From Candidatus Bipolaricaulota bacterium (GTDB lineage Bacteria; Bipolaricaulota; Bipolaricaulia; RBG-16-55-9; DRXL01), in assembly GCA_030550495.1 (NCBI GenBank), contig JAUQPG010000006.1, positions 16,972 through 63,871 of the forward strand: 46,900 nt of DNA. The letters run 5' to 3'. Shown in pieces: positions 9,181 to 16,107 of the stretch (positions within the stretch are counted from its first letter, which is position 1; each line of letters opens with the position of its first letter). The position numbers and the translations under genes were made by a program. The notes under the pieces were generated by a model. That model was given only the letters and a program-made list of their open reading frames with translations, was not told where the DNA came from and made no database searches.

Positions 9181-9651
9181 TCACCGGCGGTGTTCGTTCA
9201 GCCTATACGCGGCGATCCCGAATGCTACAGCAACGTTGAGAGACTCTTTCTTGCCATGCATGGGGAGCGTGATGATCACGTCAGCACGCTGTAAGAGCGC
9301 TTGCGAAAGCCCCGTCACTTCATTGCCCAGCACGAGCGCAATGGGGAATCTTGGGATAAACTCGCGATAATCTATCGTCGGCAGCTCGACATTGTTCTCC
9401 AAAGCCACAATCTGGACGTTCTGAGCCTTGAGGCGTTCTAAGAGCCTCCACGTCTGGGCGACATGTTCCCAGGGGACGGTCTTTTCCGCTCCGAGAGCGA
9501 CCTTTTCGATCTCGTAGCGCGGCGGTGTGGGAGTGTAGCCGCACAGATAGATCTTCGTGATTCCCGCGGCGTCGGCAGTGCGAAAGATCGCCCCGACGTT
9601 GAACGTGCTGCGAATGTTATCGCAGACGACGTAGAACTCTTGAGTGAACAT
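9181..9651 (-). CDS. TrmH/SpoU-family RNA 2'-O-methyltransferase
   Basis: SPOUT-fold, AdoMet-dependent methyltransferase acting on tRNA or rRNA ribose. The three family motifs are visible: NIRSTFNVGAIFRTADA (motif 1), ALVLGNEVTGLS (motif 2) and LPMHGKKESLNVAVAFGIAAY (motif 3, with the knot). The protein is 156 aa with no substrate-recognition extension, as in TrmL-like or minimal TrmH proteins, so the target nucleotide cannot be assigned. No ribosome site precedes the ATG. The start codon lies three bases from the end of the palindromic element at 9654-9743, which fills the gap to the divergent hutH promoter. Confidence 0.85.
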   Translation of the reverse strand: MFTQEFYVVCDNIRSTFNVGAIFRTADAAGITKIYLCGYTPTPPRYEIEKVALGAEKTVPWEHVAQTWRLLERLKAQNVQIVALENNVELPTIDYREFIPRFPIALVLGNEVTGLSQALLQRADVIITLPMHGKKESLNVAVAFGIAAYRLNEHRR

Positions 9652-9653
9652 TA

Positions 9654-9743
9654 TGAATCACGGAAAGCACGGCATGAGCACGGATGACACAGGAGCGACT
9701 CTTATCTGTGCTTCCCGATTATCCCCGTATCCTCCGTGATTCA
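9654..9743. repeat. Imperfect 90-bp palindromic element between trmH and hutH
   Basis: Bounded by an exact 11-bp inverted repeat, TGAATCACGGA (9654-9664) and TCCGTGATTCA (9733-9743). Inside, AGCACGGAT and ATCTGTGCT can pair with one wobble, and CACGGA-type words recur. Similar ATCCGTG-rich palindromes occur between genes of many environmental genomes (from memory). No coding potential seen. Confidence 0.5.
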
Positions 9744-9745
9744 AT

Positions 9746-9774
9746 TTTACACAAAGTCTCTCTGGCAGTATACT
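9746..9774 (+). promoter_or_regulatory. hutH operon promoter, leaderless type
   Basis: -35 TTTACA (9746-9751), 17 bp, -10 TATACT (9769-9774), then only GAAA before the ATG at 9779. Transcription should start at the ATG itself; a second in-frame ATG at 9785 is an alternative start. Confidence 0.65.
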
Positions 9775-9778
9775 GAAA

Positions 9779-11272
9779 ATGCGTATGATCGAGCTTGATG
9801 GACACTCTTTAACTCTTGAAGCCGCCCAGAAGATTGTCTTTAGTAACGAGAAGGTCTCGCTTGCGCCAAGGGCACTGGAGCGCGTGTGCGCCGCCCGCGC
9901 TGTTATCGAACAGATTATCGCGAAGAATCAAAGAGCCTATGGAATCAATACGGGTTTTGGCAAGCTCAGCACTGAGACGATCTCCAGCGAAAAGCTCTCG
10001 CTGCTGCAAGAGAATCTCTTAAAGAGCCATGCCGTCGGGGTCGGCGAGCCGCTCCCAGACGAAGTTGCCCGCGCTGCATTGCTCTTCCGTTTGAATTCAC
10101 TCTTACAAGGGCGATCGGGCGTGCGCGTTGAAATCATTCACTATCTCAAAGAATTTCTCAATCACGGCGTCGTGCCGCTCATTCCGGCGAAGGGCTCAGT
10201 TGGCTCGAGTGGGGATCTTGCGCCCTTGGCTCATCTAGCTCTGCTCCTGATCGGCGAGGGTCAAGCCAAGCTCGGCGAAAAGACCCTCTCTGGGCGAGAG
10301 CTGCTGCGTGAGCTTGGGCTGGAGCCCTTACAGTTAGCCCCCAAAGAAGGGCTGGCGCTGATCAACGGGACACAAGTGACTTTGGCGTTAGGGTTTGTGG
10401 CGCTCGTGCGCGCTCAAAATCTCTTAGCACAAGCCCAAGCGATCAGCGCGCTGGCCGTCGAAGCGCTGCGTGGGCATACCGAGGCGTTCGATGAGCGTCT
10501 TCATAGAGCTCGCCCGCATCCTGGACAGATCCGTGTTGCCCAAACGATGCGCGCCTGGCTTGAAGGAAGCAGGCTGGCTAACAGCCGCACCGACGACGTC
10601 CAAGATAATTACACGATTCGGTGCATTCCCCAAGTACTGGGGGCTTCCCTCGATGCGCTCGACTTCGTCGCTGAGAAGTTCGAGATCGAGATGAACTCTG
10701 CTACGGACAACCCTTTGGTCTTTGCCGAGTCGGGGGAGATCTTATCCGGAGGGAACTTCCACGGGCAGATCTTGGCGTTCTGTTGCGAGCTGTTGGGCCA
10801 GGCCGTTGCCGAGGTCGGGAATTTTTCAGAGCGCCGGATCGCGCTCCTGTTGGAAGCCCCGGATCTCCCAAAGTTTCTCGTCCAAGACAGCGGGCTCAAC
10901 TCGGGCCTGATGGTCCCGCAATATACCGCCGCAGCTCTTGTTGCCGAAAACAAGGTGCTCGCGCATCCTGCAAGCGTTGATTCCATCCCTACGTCTGGAG
11001 GCAAAGAAGATCACAACAGCATGGCCACAACGTCAGCATACAAAGCGCTCCAGATCGTGCACAATGTCGAGATCGTGCTTGCTATAGAACTCGTGACGGT
11101 TCGTCAAGCCCTCCACTTCCGCGATCCCGCGCTGATGGCTCCGCGCACCCGTGCCCTCTATGACCGCATCTCCCAACAGATCCCCCCGCTGGACAAAGAT
11201 CGTCTCTTGCAGTATGATATTCACCAAGCGATCACGATAGTTCGGGAGGGAAGTTGGCTTAATGGGGTTTAA
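9779..11272 (+). CDS. hutH: Histidine ammonia-lyase family enzyme
   Basis: MIO-dependent lyase that deaminates L-histidine to urocanate. Family segments: YGINTGFGKL, LLKSHAVGVGEPL (the SHA signature typical of histidine rather than phenylalanine lyases), VQDNYTIRCIPQVLGA and SIPTSGGKEDHNSM. The MIO-forming triad reads Ser143-Ser144-Gly145 instead of the usual Ala-Ser-Gly. Its 497 aa are typical. It heads an operon with era, which begins 11 bp before its stop. No hutU, hutI or other histidine-catabolism gene is nearby, so the physiological substrate is less certain than the family. The promoter predicts a leaderless message. Tyrosine or phenylalanine lyase activity is a less likely alternative. 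Confidence 0.85.
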   Translation: MRMIELDGHSLTLEAAQKIVFSNEKVSLAPRALERVCAARAVIEQIIAKNQRAYGINTGFGKLSTETISSEKLSLLQENLLKSHAVGVGEPLPDEVARAALLFRLNSLLQGRSGVRVEIIHYLKEFLNHGVVPLIPAKGSVGSSGDLAPLAHLALLLIGEGQAKLGEKTLSGRELLRELGLEPLQLAPKEGLALINGTQVTLALGFVALVRAQNLLAQAQAISALAVEALRGHTEAFDERLHRARPHPGQIRVAQTMRAWLEGSRLANSRTDDVQDNYTIRCIPQVLGASLDALDFVAEKFEIEMNSATDNPLVFAESGEILSGGNFHGQILAFCCELLGQAVAEVGNFSERRIALLLEAPDLPKFLVQDSGLNSGLMVPQYTAAALVAENKVLAHPASVDSIPTSGGKEDHNSMATTSAYKALQIVHNVEIVLAIELVTVRQALHFRDPALMAPRTRALYDRISQQIPPLDKDRLLQYDIHQAITIVREGSWLNGV

Positions 11273-12152
11273 GTCGGGGTTTGTCGGAGTTCTGGGGCAG
11301 GCCAATGTCGGCAAGTCGAGCTTTATCAATGCCCTCATGGGCAAGAAGCTTTTAATCGTCTCGGAGAAGCGCCAGTCCACGCGCCATCGCATCCAATGCG
11401 TGCTCACCCTGCCTAAGGCACAGATCATCTTTGTTGACACACCGGGGCTCCACGACCCCGTGGATAAGCTCAGCAAATATCTCCTTAAGCAAGCCTATGC
11501 GGCCCTCGATGGCCTCGACGTCCTAGTCTATATGACCGAACCGTGGGGCAAGCTCCATGAATACGACGAAAAAGTCTTTGAGCGCATCAAAGATTTCACA
11601 AATCCCATCGTGCTCCTGATCAACAAGGTCGATCTGGCAACGAAGGAGCGCCTGGAGGAGACCCAGAGAGCCTACCAGCAGACCGGGCTCTTCCGCGAGA
11701 TCATTCCCATATCCTGCACCCACGGGATCAACCTTGGGCTGGCTGCCAACACGATCGCAGACCTCCTCCCCGAAGGCCCCAAATACTTCGAAGACGAGAC
11801 CCAGCTCGACCGACCTGTAGAATTCGTGATCGCTGAGTTTATCCGGGAGAAGATCTATCAACTCACCCGCAAAGAGATCCCCTACTCGACCGGCGTCGAG
11901 GTCGTCCACATGGGGGAGCGCGAGGACGGGCTCGTCGAGATCTTCGCTAATATCTACGTAGCACGGGAATCGCAAAAGCCCATCCTCATTGGGAACGGCG
12001 GCCGCATGATCCGGGAGATCGGGCGCCTTGCTCGACAAGAGATTGAAACTTTTTTGGGCAAACACGTCTATCTAGATCTCCAGGTGAAGGTCCGCCCTGG
12101 CTGGAACGAGGACGAGGCCGAGATCGCTAAGTTATTGAGCCAGGAGGGGTAA
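11262..12152 (+). CDS. era: GTPase Era
   Basis: Ras-like GTPase with a KH domain that binds the 3' end of 16S rRNA during small-subunit assembly. G1 is GQANVGKSSF (the usual form is G-R/K-P-NVGKS), G2 lies in QSTRHR, G3 is DTPG, G4 is NKVD. The C-terminal KH domain contains LIGNGGRMIREIGRLAR and ends LQVKVRPGW. The 296-residue length is standard. The start codon lies 11 bp inside hutH and the stop overlaps the next ATG by one base (TAATG). In many bacteria era is next to recO; here three genes sit between them. Confidence 0.95.
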   Translation: MGFKSGFVGVLGQANVGKSSFINALMGKKLLIVSEKRQSTRHRIQCVLTLPKAQIIFVDTPGLHDPVDKLSKYLLKQAYAALDGLDVLVYMTEPWGKLHEYDEKVFERIKDFTNPIVLLINKVDLATKERLEETQRAYQQTGLFREIIPISCTHGINLGLAANTIADLLPEGPKYFEDETQLDRPVEFVIAEFIREKIYQLTRKEIPYSTGVEVVHMGEREDGLVEIFANIYVARESQKPILIGNGGRMIREIGRLARQEIETFLGKHVYLDLQVKVRPGWNEDEAEIAKLLSQEG

Positions 12153-13243
12153 TGAACGAGGCGAGCGAGGCCAGCACTCGGTTTCCTGTGGAACTCTATC
12201 GAGAGCTCATCGCCATTGGGGCCCAAATCCTTCAAAGCCCCGATACGAAGGCGATCGTGCGTGAGATCGCTCAAGCGTTCGCAAGGTATTCGCGGTTTGA
12301 GCGGATCGGCGTCTCGCTCTATGCTGCCCCTACCTCGCCAGATCGGCCAGACCCCCCAACGATCGCTGAGTATATTACGGTGGGGCTCTCGCCAGAGCAA
12401 GAGCAGCTCCTGCACCAACACAATGCCATGGGCAAGATTCTCTCAGATAAACAGATTCTCGAAGCAGGCCAGCCTATCGGCACTGCCCTGTATGTCTCCG
12501 CTGACCGCCTGCCCCAATTACGTCACTACGCCGTGGCGCAAGCGAGAGCAAGCACGGAGTGGGGACCATATGATATGCTCTATTGGCTGTTGCGATCTGG
12601 GGATCAGATCTTCGGCAGGATTGCGCTCTCCCAGCCACGAGATGGGCGTCTCCCCACAGCCGCGGAGCTCGAGCCTCTAGCTCTGCTCGTCCATATGGCC
12701 ACCCTGGCTATCATCAATAACTATCAAATACGGGCCCTGCATGAACAGCAGCAAAAACTAGCCGAACAAGCACGCCGTGATGCGCTCACCGGTGTCTACA
12801 ACCGTCGCGCCTTAGATGAGATTCTCACTCAGCTCATGGACTCCCATACGCCCTTCACTCTAGTCTTCATAGATATAGATGACTTCTTCGAAGTAAATGA
12901 TCGATTTGGCCATCTCGTGGGAGATCACGCGCTTCAAGAGTTAGCGCGTTTTCTGAAGCAGATCGTCCGTAAGACCGATAGCGTATTTCGCTACGGTGGG
13001 GATGAATTTATTATTCTCATGCCCCAGACGACCGCCGAACAAGCTGAGCAAGTGCTCACGCGGCTTCACCAAGAGCTCCAGCAACTCAACGAACGATGGG
13101 CTAGTGACCTAGCGGATCTTCAGCTCTCGATCAGCTTGGGGGCATCGTCATGGTCCCCACAAAACCCTCGCTCGCTCGACGCCGTCCTTGAAGAAGCCGA
13201 CCAATTTATGTATCGTCGGAAGAGAGCAAAACAGCGCCTATGA
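12152..13243 (+). CDS. Diguanylate cyclase (GGDEF) with N-terminal GAF-like sensor region
   Basis: Makes cyclic di-GMP from two GTP. The active motif YGGDEF is intact (GGDEF at residues 282-286). An inhibitory I-site RxxD (RKTD, 273-276) lies exactly five residues upstream, so product feedback inhibition is expected. Residues 1-190 look like a cytosolic GAF-type sensor domain with no membrane helices. A short coiled segment (about 190-210) links the two. It is translationally coupled on both sides: its ATG overlaps the era stop and its TGA overlaps the next ATG. An AGGAGG ribosome site precedes it. The input signal is unknown. Confidence 0.9.
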   Translation: MNEASEASTRFPVELYRELIAIGAQILQSPDTKAIVREIAQAFARYSRFERIGVSLYAAPTSPDRPDPPTIAEYITVGLSPEQEQLLHQHNAMGKILSDKQILEAGQPIGTALYVSADRLPQLRHYAVAQARASTEWGPYDMLYWLLRSGDQIFGRIALSQPRDGRLPTAAELEPLALLVHMATLAIINNYQIRALHEQQQKLAEQARRDALTGVYNRRALDEILTQLMDSHTPFTLVFIDIDDFFEVNDRFGHLVGDHALQELARFLKQIVRKTDSVFRYGGDEFIILMPQTTAEQAEQVLTRLHQELQQLNERWASDLADLQLSISLGASSWSPQNPRSLDAVLEEADQFMYRRKRAKQRL

Positions 13244-14076
13244 TCACGATTCGCCCCTTGCAGAGCCTTGAGGACCTCCACGCGTGCGAGCAGCTCCAGA
13301 AAGCGATTTGGGGTTTTGAAGATATAAGCGTCGTGCCTCACCATCTGATCTTGACAACGATCAAGAACGGCGGAGTGCTCCTGGGGGCTTTTGAAGGCGA
13401 AAGACTGATCGGCTTCGTCTACGGCTTCCCCGGGATCGAAAATAATACACTGAAGCACTGTTCGCTCATGTGCGCGGTGCTGCCGGAGCGGCGCTTTCAG
13501 GGTGTCGGCTACGAGCTGAAGCTCAAGCAGCGCGAGGCCGTGCTCGCCCAAGGGCTCGAGCTTATTACGTGGACCTTCGACCCCCTCGTCAGCCCTAATG
13601 CCCACTTCAATCTCCATAAGCTCGGCGTGATCTCCAACAAATACGAGCGCAATCTCTATGGCGATATGCGCGATCGGCTCAACGCGGGGCTGGAGACGGA
13701 TCGCCTCACCGTCGAGTGGTGGATCACCAGCCCGCGCGTTCAGAAGCGATTGCAACAAGGGCAGCGCATCACCGCACTCAATCTTCCCGTCATCAATCAC
13801 GCCGAAGAGCACAACGGCTTCTTAGTCAATCGCGACTATTCGCTGGAGCGTACCGAGCCACAACTGCTCTTAGAGATCCCCTATCACTGGCAAAGGATGC
13901 GCGAGCAGAATATGCCATTAGTGAGAGAGTGGCGTCTCCAGACGCGCGAGATCTTCGAGCACTATTTCGCTCAAGGATACTACGCCAGCGATTTTCTCGT
14001 GGTCGAGCAAGGGCAACAGAAGCGCGCTCTCTATCTGCTCGAGAGAGCAACGAAAGAAGAGCTTCTCACGCGATGA
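13240..14076 (+). CDS. GNAT-family acyltransferase (COG3375-like), likely amino-acid N-succinyl/acetyltransferase
   Basis: The N-terminal half shows the GNAT pattern: TIRPLQSLEDLHACEQLQ, a central LLGAFEGERLIGFVYGF strand pair, and an acyl-CoA loop region around LPERRFQGVGYELKLKQRE. The C-terminal half follows COG3375 (TFDPLVSPNAHFNLHKLGVI). Members of this family sit beside N-acylamino acid racemases. In Geobacillus the partner succinylates D-amino acids so that the racemase can convert them to the L form. The same pairing here supports that role, though the acyl donor is not readable from sequence. It overlaps both neighbours by 4 bp (ATGA). 278 aa. Confidence 0.75.
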   Translation: MITIRPLQSLEDLHACEQLQKAIWGFEDISVVPHHLILTTIKNGGVLLGAFEGERLIGFVYGFPGIENNTLKHCSLMCAVLPERRFQGVGYELKLKQREAVLAQGLELITWTFDPLVSPNAHFNLHKLGVISNKYERNLYGDMRDRLNAGLETDRLTVEWWITSPRVQKRLQQGQRITALNLPVINHAEEHNGFLVNRDYSLERTEPQLLLEIPYHWQRMREQNMPLVREWRLQTREIFEHYFAQGYYASDFLVVEQGQQKRALYLLERATKEELLTR

Positions 14077-15182
14077 GACTCGAAGCGATCGAGCTGCACC
14101 ATGTTGAGATGGATTTGGTCGAGCCGTTCGAGACGAGCGGCTGGCGCGAGACGACCCGCCCATGCATCATCATCGCGATTCATAGCGAGGGCCTGACCGG
14201 CTACGGCGAGTGCGTCGCCGGGGCAGGGCCGTGGTATTCATACGAGACCGTCGGGACAGCATGGCACGTCTTGAAAGACTTCTGTATTCCGGCAGTGCTT
14301 GGTCAGGATATCTCTTCTGCTGAAGAACTCCAAGCGAGGCTCAAGCCCATCCGTGGGCATCCCATGGCTAAAGCCGGGCTGGAAGCTGCGTTCTGGGACG
14401 TGCTCGCGCAAGCGCAAAACGTCTCATTAGCGAAGCTGCTCGGCGGCACAAAAGATCGCATCGAAAGCGGGATCTCCATCGGAATTCAAAAAGATATCCC
14501 AACGTTGCTCAGCGTGATCGAACAAAGACGTGCTCAAGGATATAAACGCATCAAGCTCAAGGTGAAGCCCGGCTGGGACATCGAAGTCTTGCGCGCTGTG
14601 CGTCAACGCTTTTCAGATATAGCGCTCATGGCCGACGCCAACGCCGCTTACACTATAGCTGATCTGCCACACCTCAAACAGTTTGACAAGTTCAATCTGT
14701 TGATGCTCGAGCAGCCATTAGACTATGACGATCTGATCGATCACGCGATCTTGCAACAAGAGCTGAAGACCCCGATCTGTCTAGACGAGAGCATCAAGAC
14801 CCCTGAAGACGCGAGAAAAGCCCTTGATATTGGAGCGTGCAAGATTATTAATATCAAGCCGGGACGGGTGGGCGGGCTGCTCAACGCGAAGAAGATTCAC
14901 GATCTCTGTCTCAGTCGGGGCGTGCCCGTCTGGTGCGGCGGGATGTTAGAGACCGGGATCGGGCGAGCGGCGAACGTCGCCTTGGCGAGCCTTCCCGGCT
15001 TTGCGCTTCCCAACGATATTTCGGCGAGCGCACGCTATTGGCGCGAAGATATCATAGAGCCGCCGTTTGTGCTCGAGCGCGACGGGACGATCAGGGTCCC
15101 CACGGGACCAGGGCTGGGCGTGCGCGTTGTGCCAGAGCGACTCGAACGTGTGACACGACAGCGACAGCTCTTCCACGCATGA
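14073..15182 (+). CDS. N-succinylamino acid racemase / o-succinylbenzoate synthase family (enolase superfamily)
   Basis: MLE-subgroup enolase-superfamily enzyme. The catalytic KxK is K161-K163 in RIKLKVKPGWD. Metal ligands are D188, E213 (LEQPL) and D238 (LDES). The second general base is K262 (NIKPGRVGG). The start at the ATG at 14073 overlaps the GNAT stop by 4 bp; the longer open frame beginning at 13716 is antecedent coding sequence of the neighbour read out of frame. 369 aa fits the family. No other menaquinone genes are near, while the adjacent GNAT is, which favours the racemase function over menaquinone synthesis. Many members do both. Confidence 0.85.
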   Translation: MRLEAIELHHVEMDLVEPFETSGWRETTRPCIIIAIHSEGLTGYGECVAGAGPWYSYETVGTAWHVLKDFCIPAVLGQDISSAEELQARLKPIRGHPMAKAGLEAAFWDVLAQAQNVSLAKLLGGTKDRIESGISIGIQKDIPTLLSVIEQRRAQGYKRIKLKVKPGWDIEVLRAVRQRFSDIALMADANAAYTIADLPHLKQFDKFNLLMLEQPLDYDDLIDHAILQQELKTPICLDESIKTPEDARKALDIGACKIINIKPGRVGGLLNAKKIHDLCLSRGVPVWCGGMLETGIGRAANVALASLPGFALPNDISASARYWREDIIEPPFVLERDGTIRVPTGPGLGVRVVPERLERVTRQRQLFHA

Positions 15183-15892
15183 TCCTCAAGACTATCGGCT
15201 TCATCTTGCGTGCGATCAAATTTCGTGAGAGCGATCTCATCCTCACAGTGCTCTCCCGCGATTATGGGAAGATCTCGCTCATCGCTAAGGGGGCTCGGCG
15301 CACCGAGAGCAAGTTCGGCGCAGCGCTCGATCTATTGACACTGAGCGAGCTGGTCTTCTACGACGCCGAAAATCTCAAACTGTTAAAAGAAGCGAGCATT
15401 ATCGAAGACTATCGCGCGATCAAGAGCGATTACGAGCGGCTTACGCTCGCGCTGCACACCGCACACTTACTGAATCAGCTGGTGGAGGAGCACCATCCAG
15501 ACCGGACGATCTTTGAGTTTTTGCAGGGCTTTTTCGGCGAGCTGAGCTCTGTGAAGAACCTCGAGCTTGCTGCCGTAGCAGTCAAGCTCAAGCTCATGCG
15601 TGCCTTGGGGATTGCACCACGGCTGAGCAGCTGCGCCCGTGGAAGGCACAGACTCACAGATGAACTTTGGTTCTCCCCCCAGAGTGGAGGCTTGGTCTGC
15701 GCAGCGTGTCACCAAGCAGGCGATACCCGACTTAGCCCGCGGCTCGCGCACAACTTGAAGATGCTCTTAGGGCTGAGCTGGGACAAGCTCGACCGGCTTA
15801 CGCTCAGCGAAGACGAGATCACGCTTGCCCACAGGCTCCTGGACGAGTTCATGGGCTTCCATCTCAAGGCGCCTCACATGCCTTCGAAGTAG
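15179..15892 (+). CDS. recO: DNA repair protein RecO
   Basis: Mediator that loads RecA onto SSB-coated single-stranded DNA with RecR in the RecF pathway. The N-terminal OB fold is MILKTIGFILRAIKF...RDYGKISLIAKGARR. A helical middle follows, then a zinc-finger region with SSCARGRH and GGLVCAACHQ. The first CxxC of the usual pair is reduced to one Cys (C-A-R-G), with a nearby His, so zinc ligation may differ. The ATG at 15179 overlaps the racemase stop by 4 bp. Length 237 aa, typical. It is the last gene of the hutH operon. Its last 19 bp overlap the antisense small membrane-peptide gene. Confidence 0.92.
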   Translation: MILKTIGFILRAIKFRESDLILTVLSRDYGKISLIAKGARRTESKFGAALDLLTLSELVFYDAENLKLLKEASIIEDYRAIKSDYERLTLALHTAHLLNQLVEEHHPDRTIFEFLQGFFGELSSVKNLELAAVAVKLKLMRALGIAPRLSSCARGRHRLTDELWFSPQSGGLVCAACHQAGDTRLSPRLAHNLKMLLGLSWDKLDRLTLSEDEITLAHRLLDEFMGFHLKAPHMPSK

Positions 15893-15969
15893 CTACCAAT
15901 GCGAATCAGCAAGATCGTGATCCCCACTGCGATCAAAAAGTTGCCCAATGCTGTCAAGAGCTCCACCAT
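15874..15969 (-). CDS. 31-residue single-pass membrane peptide, unknown function
   Basis: The frame from ATG (15967-15969) to TGA (15874-15876) encodes 31 residues beginning MVELLTALGNFLIAVGITI and ending GSYFEGM. Residues 3-22 form one hydrophobic helix; a single Arg and short polar tail follow. Support is unusually good for so short a gene: a near-perfect ribosome site AGGAGGTGA six bases before the ATG and a consensus promoter (TTGACA, 18 bp, TATAGA) just upstream. The 3' end overlaps recO on the other strand. I do not recognise a family. A small membrane regulator or a type I toxin-like peptide are possibilities. Confidence 0.7.
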   Translation of the reverse strand: MVELLTALGNFLIAVGITILLIRIGSYFEGM

Positions 15970-15999
15970 CTATGTCACCTCCTGACCAAGTGTGCATCA

Positions 16000-16029
16000 T
16001 CTATAGCATAGATAGCGTGCCGTTGTCAA
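16000..16029 (-). promoter_or_regulatory. Promoter of the 31-aa membrane peptide gene
   Basis: Minus strand: consensus -35 TTGACA (16024-16029), 18 bp, -10 TATAGA (16000-16005). The leader would be about 25 nt and holds the AGGAGGTGA ribosome site. Confidence 0.65.
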
Positions 16030-16046
16030 ACCGAATCCATCCCTTC

Positions 16047-16075
16047 TTGACTTTTCGCGATGCTTATGCTAAAGT
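16047..16075 (+). promoter_or_regulatory. Promoter of the subtilase-propeller gene
   Basis: -35 TTGACT (16047-16052), 17 bp, -10 TAAAGT (16070-16075). Back to back with the minus-strand promoter at 16000-16029. The ribosome site GAAGGAGG precedes the ATG at 16108. Confidence 0.6.
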
Positions 16076-16107
16076 AAGCACAACAACCCGATACCGAAGG
16101 AGGCCCT

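Noticed and set aside
14933-15178. Upstream extension of the RecO frame
   Set aside because: It is the racemase 3' coding region in another frame; RecO proper starts at the ATGA overlap at 15179.
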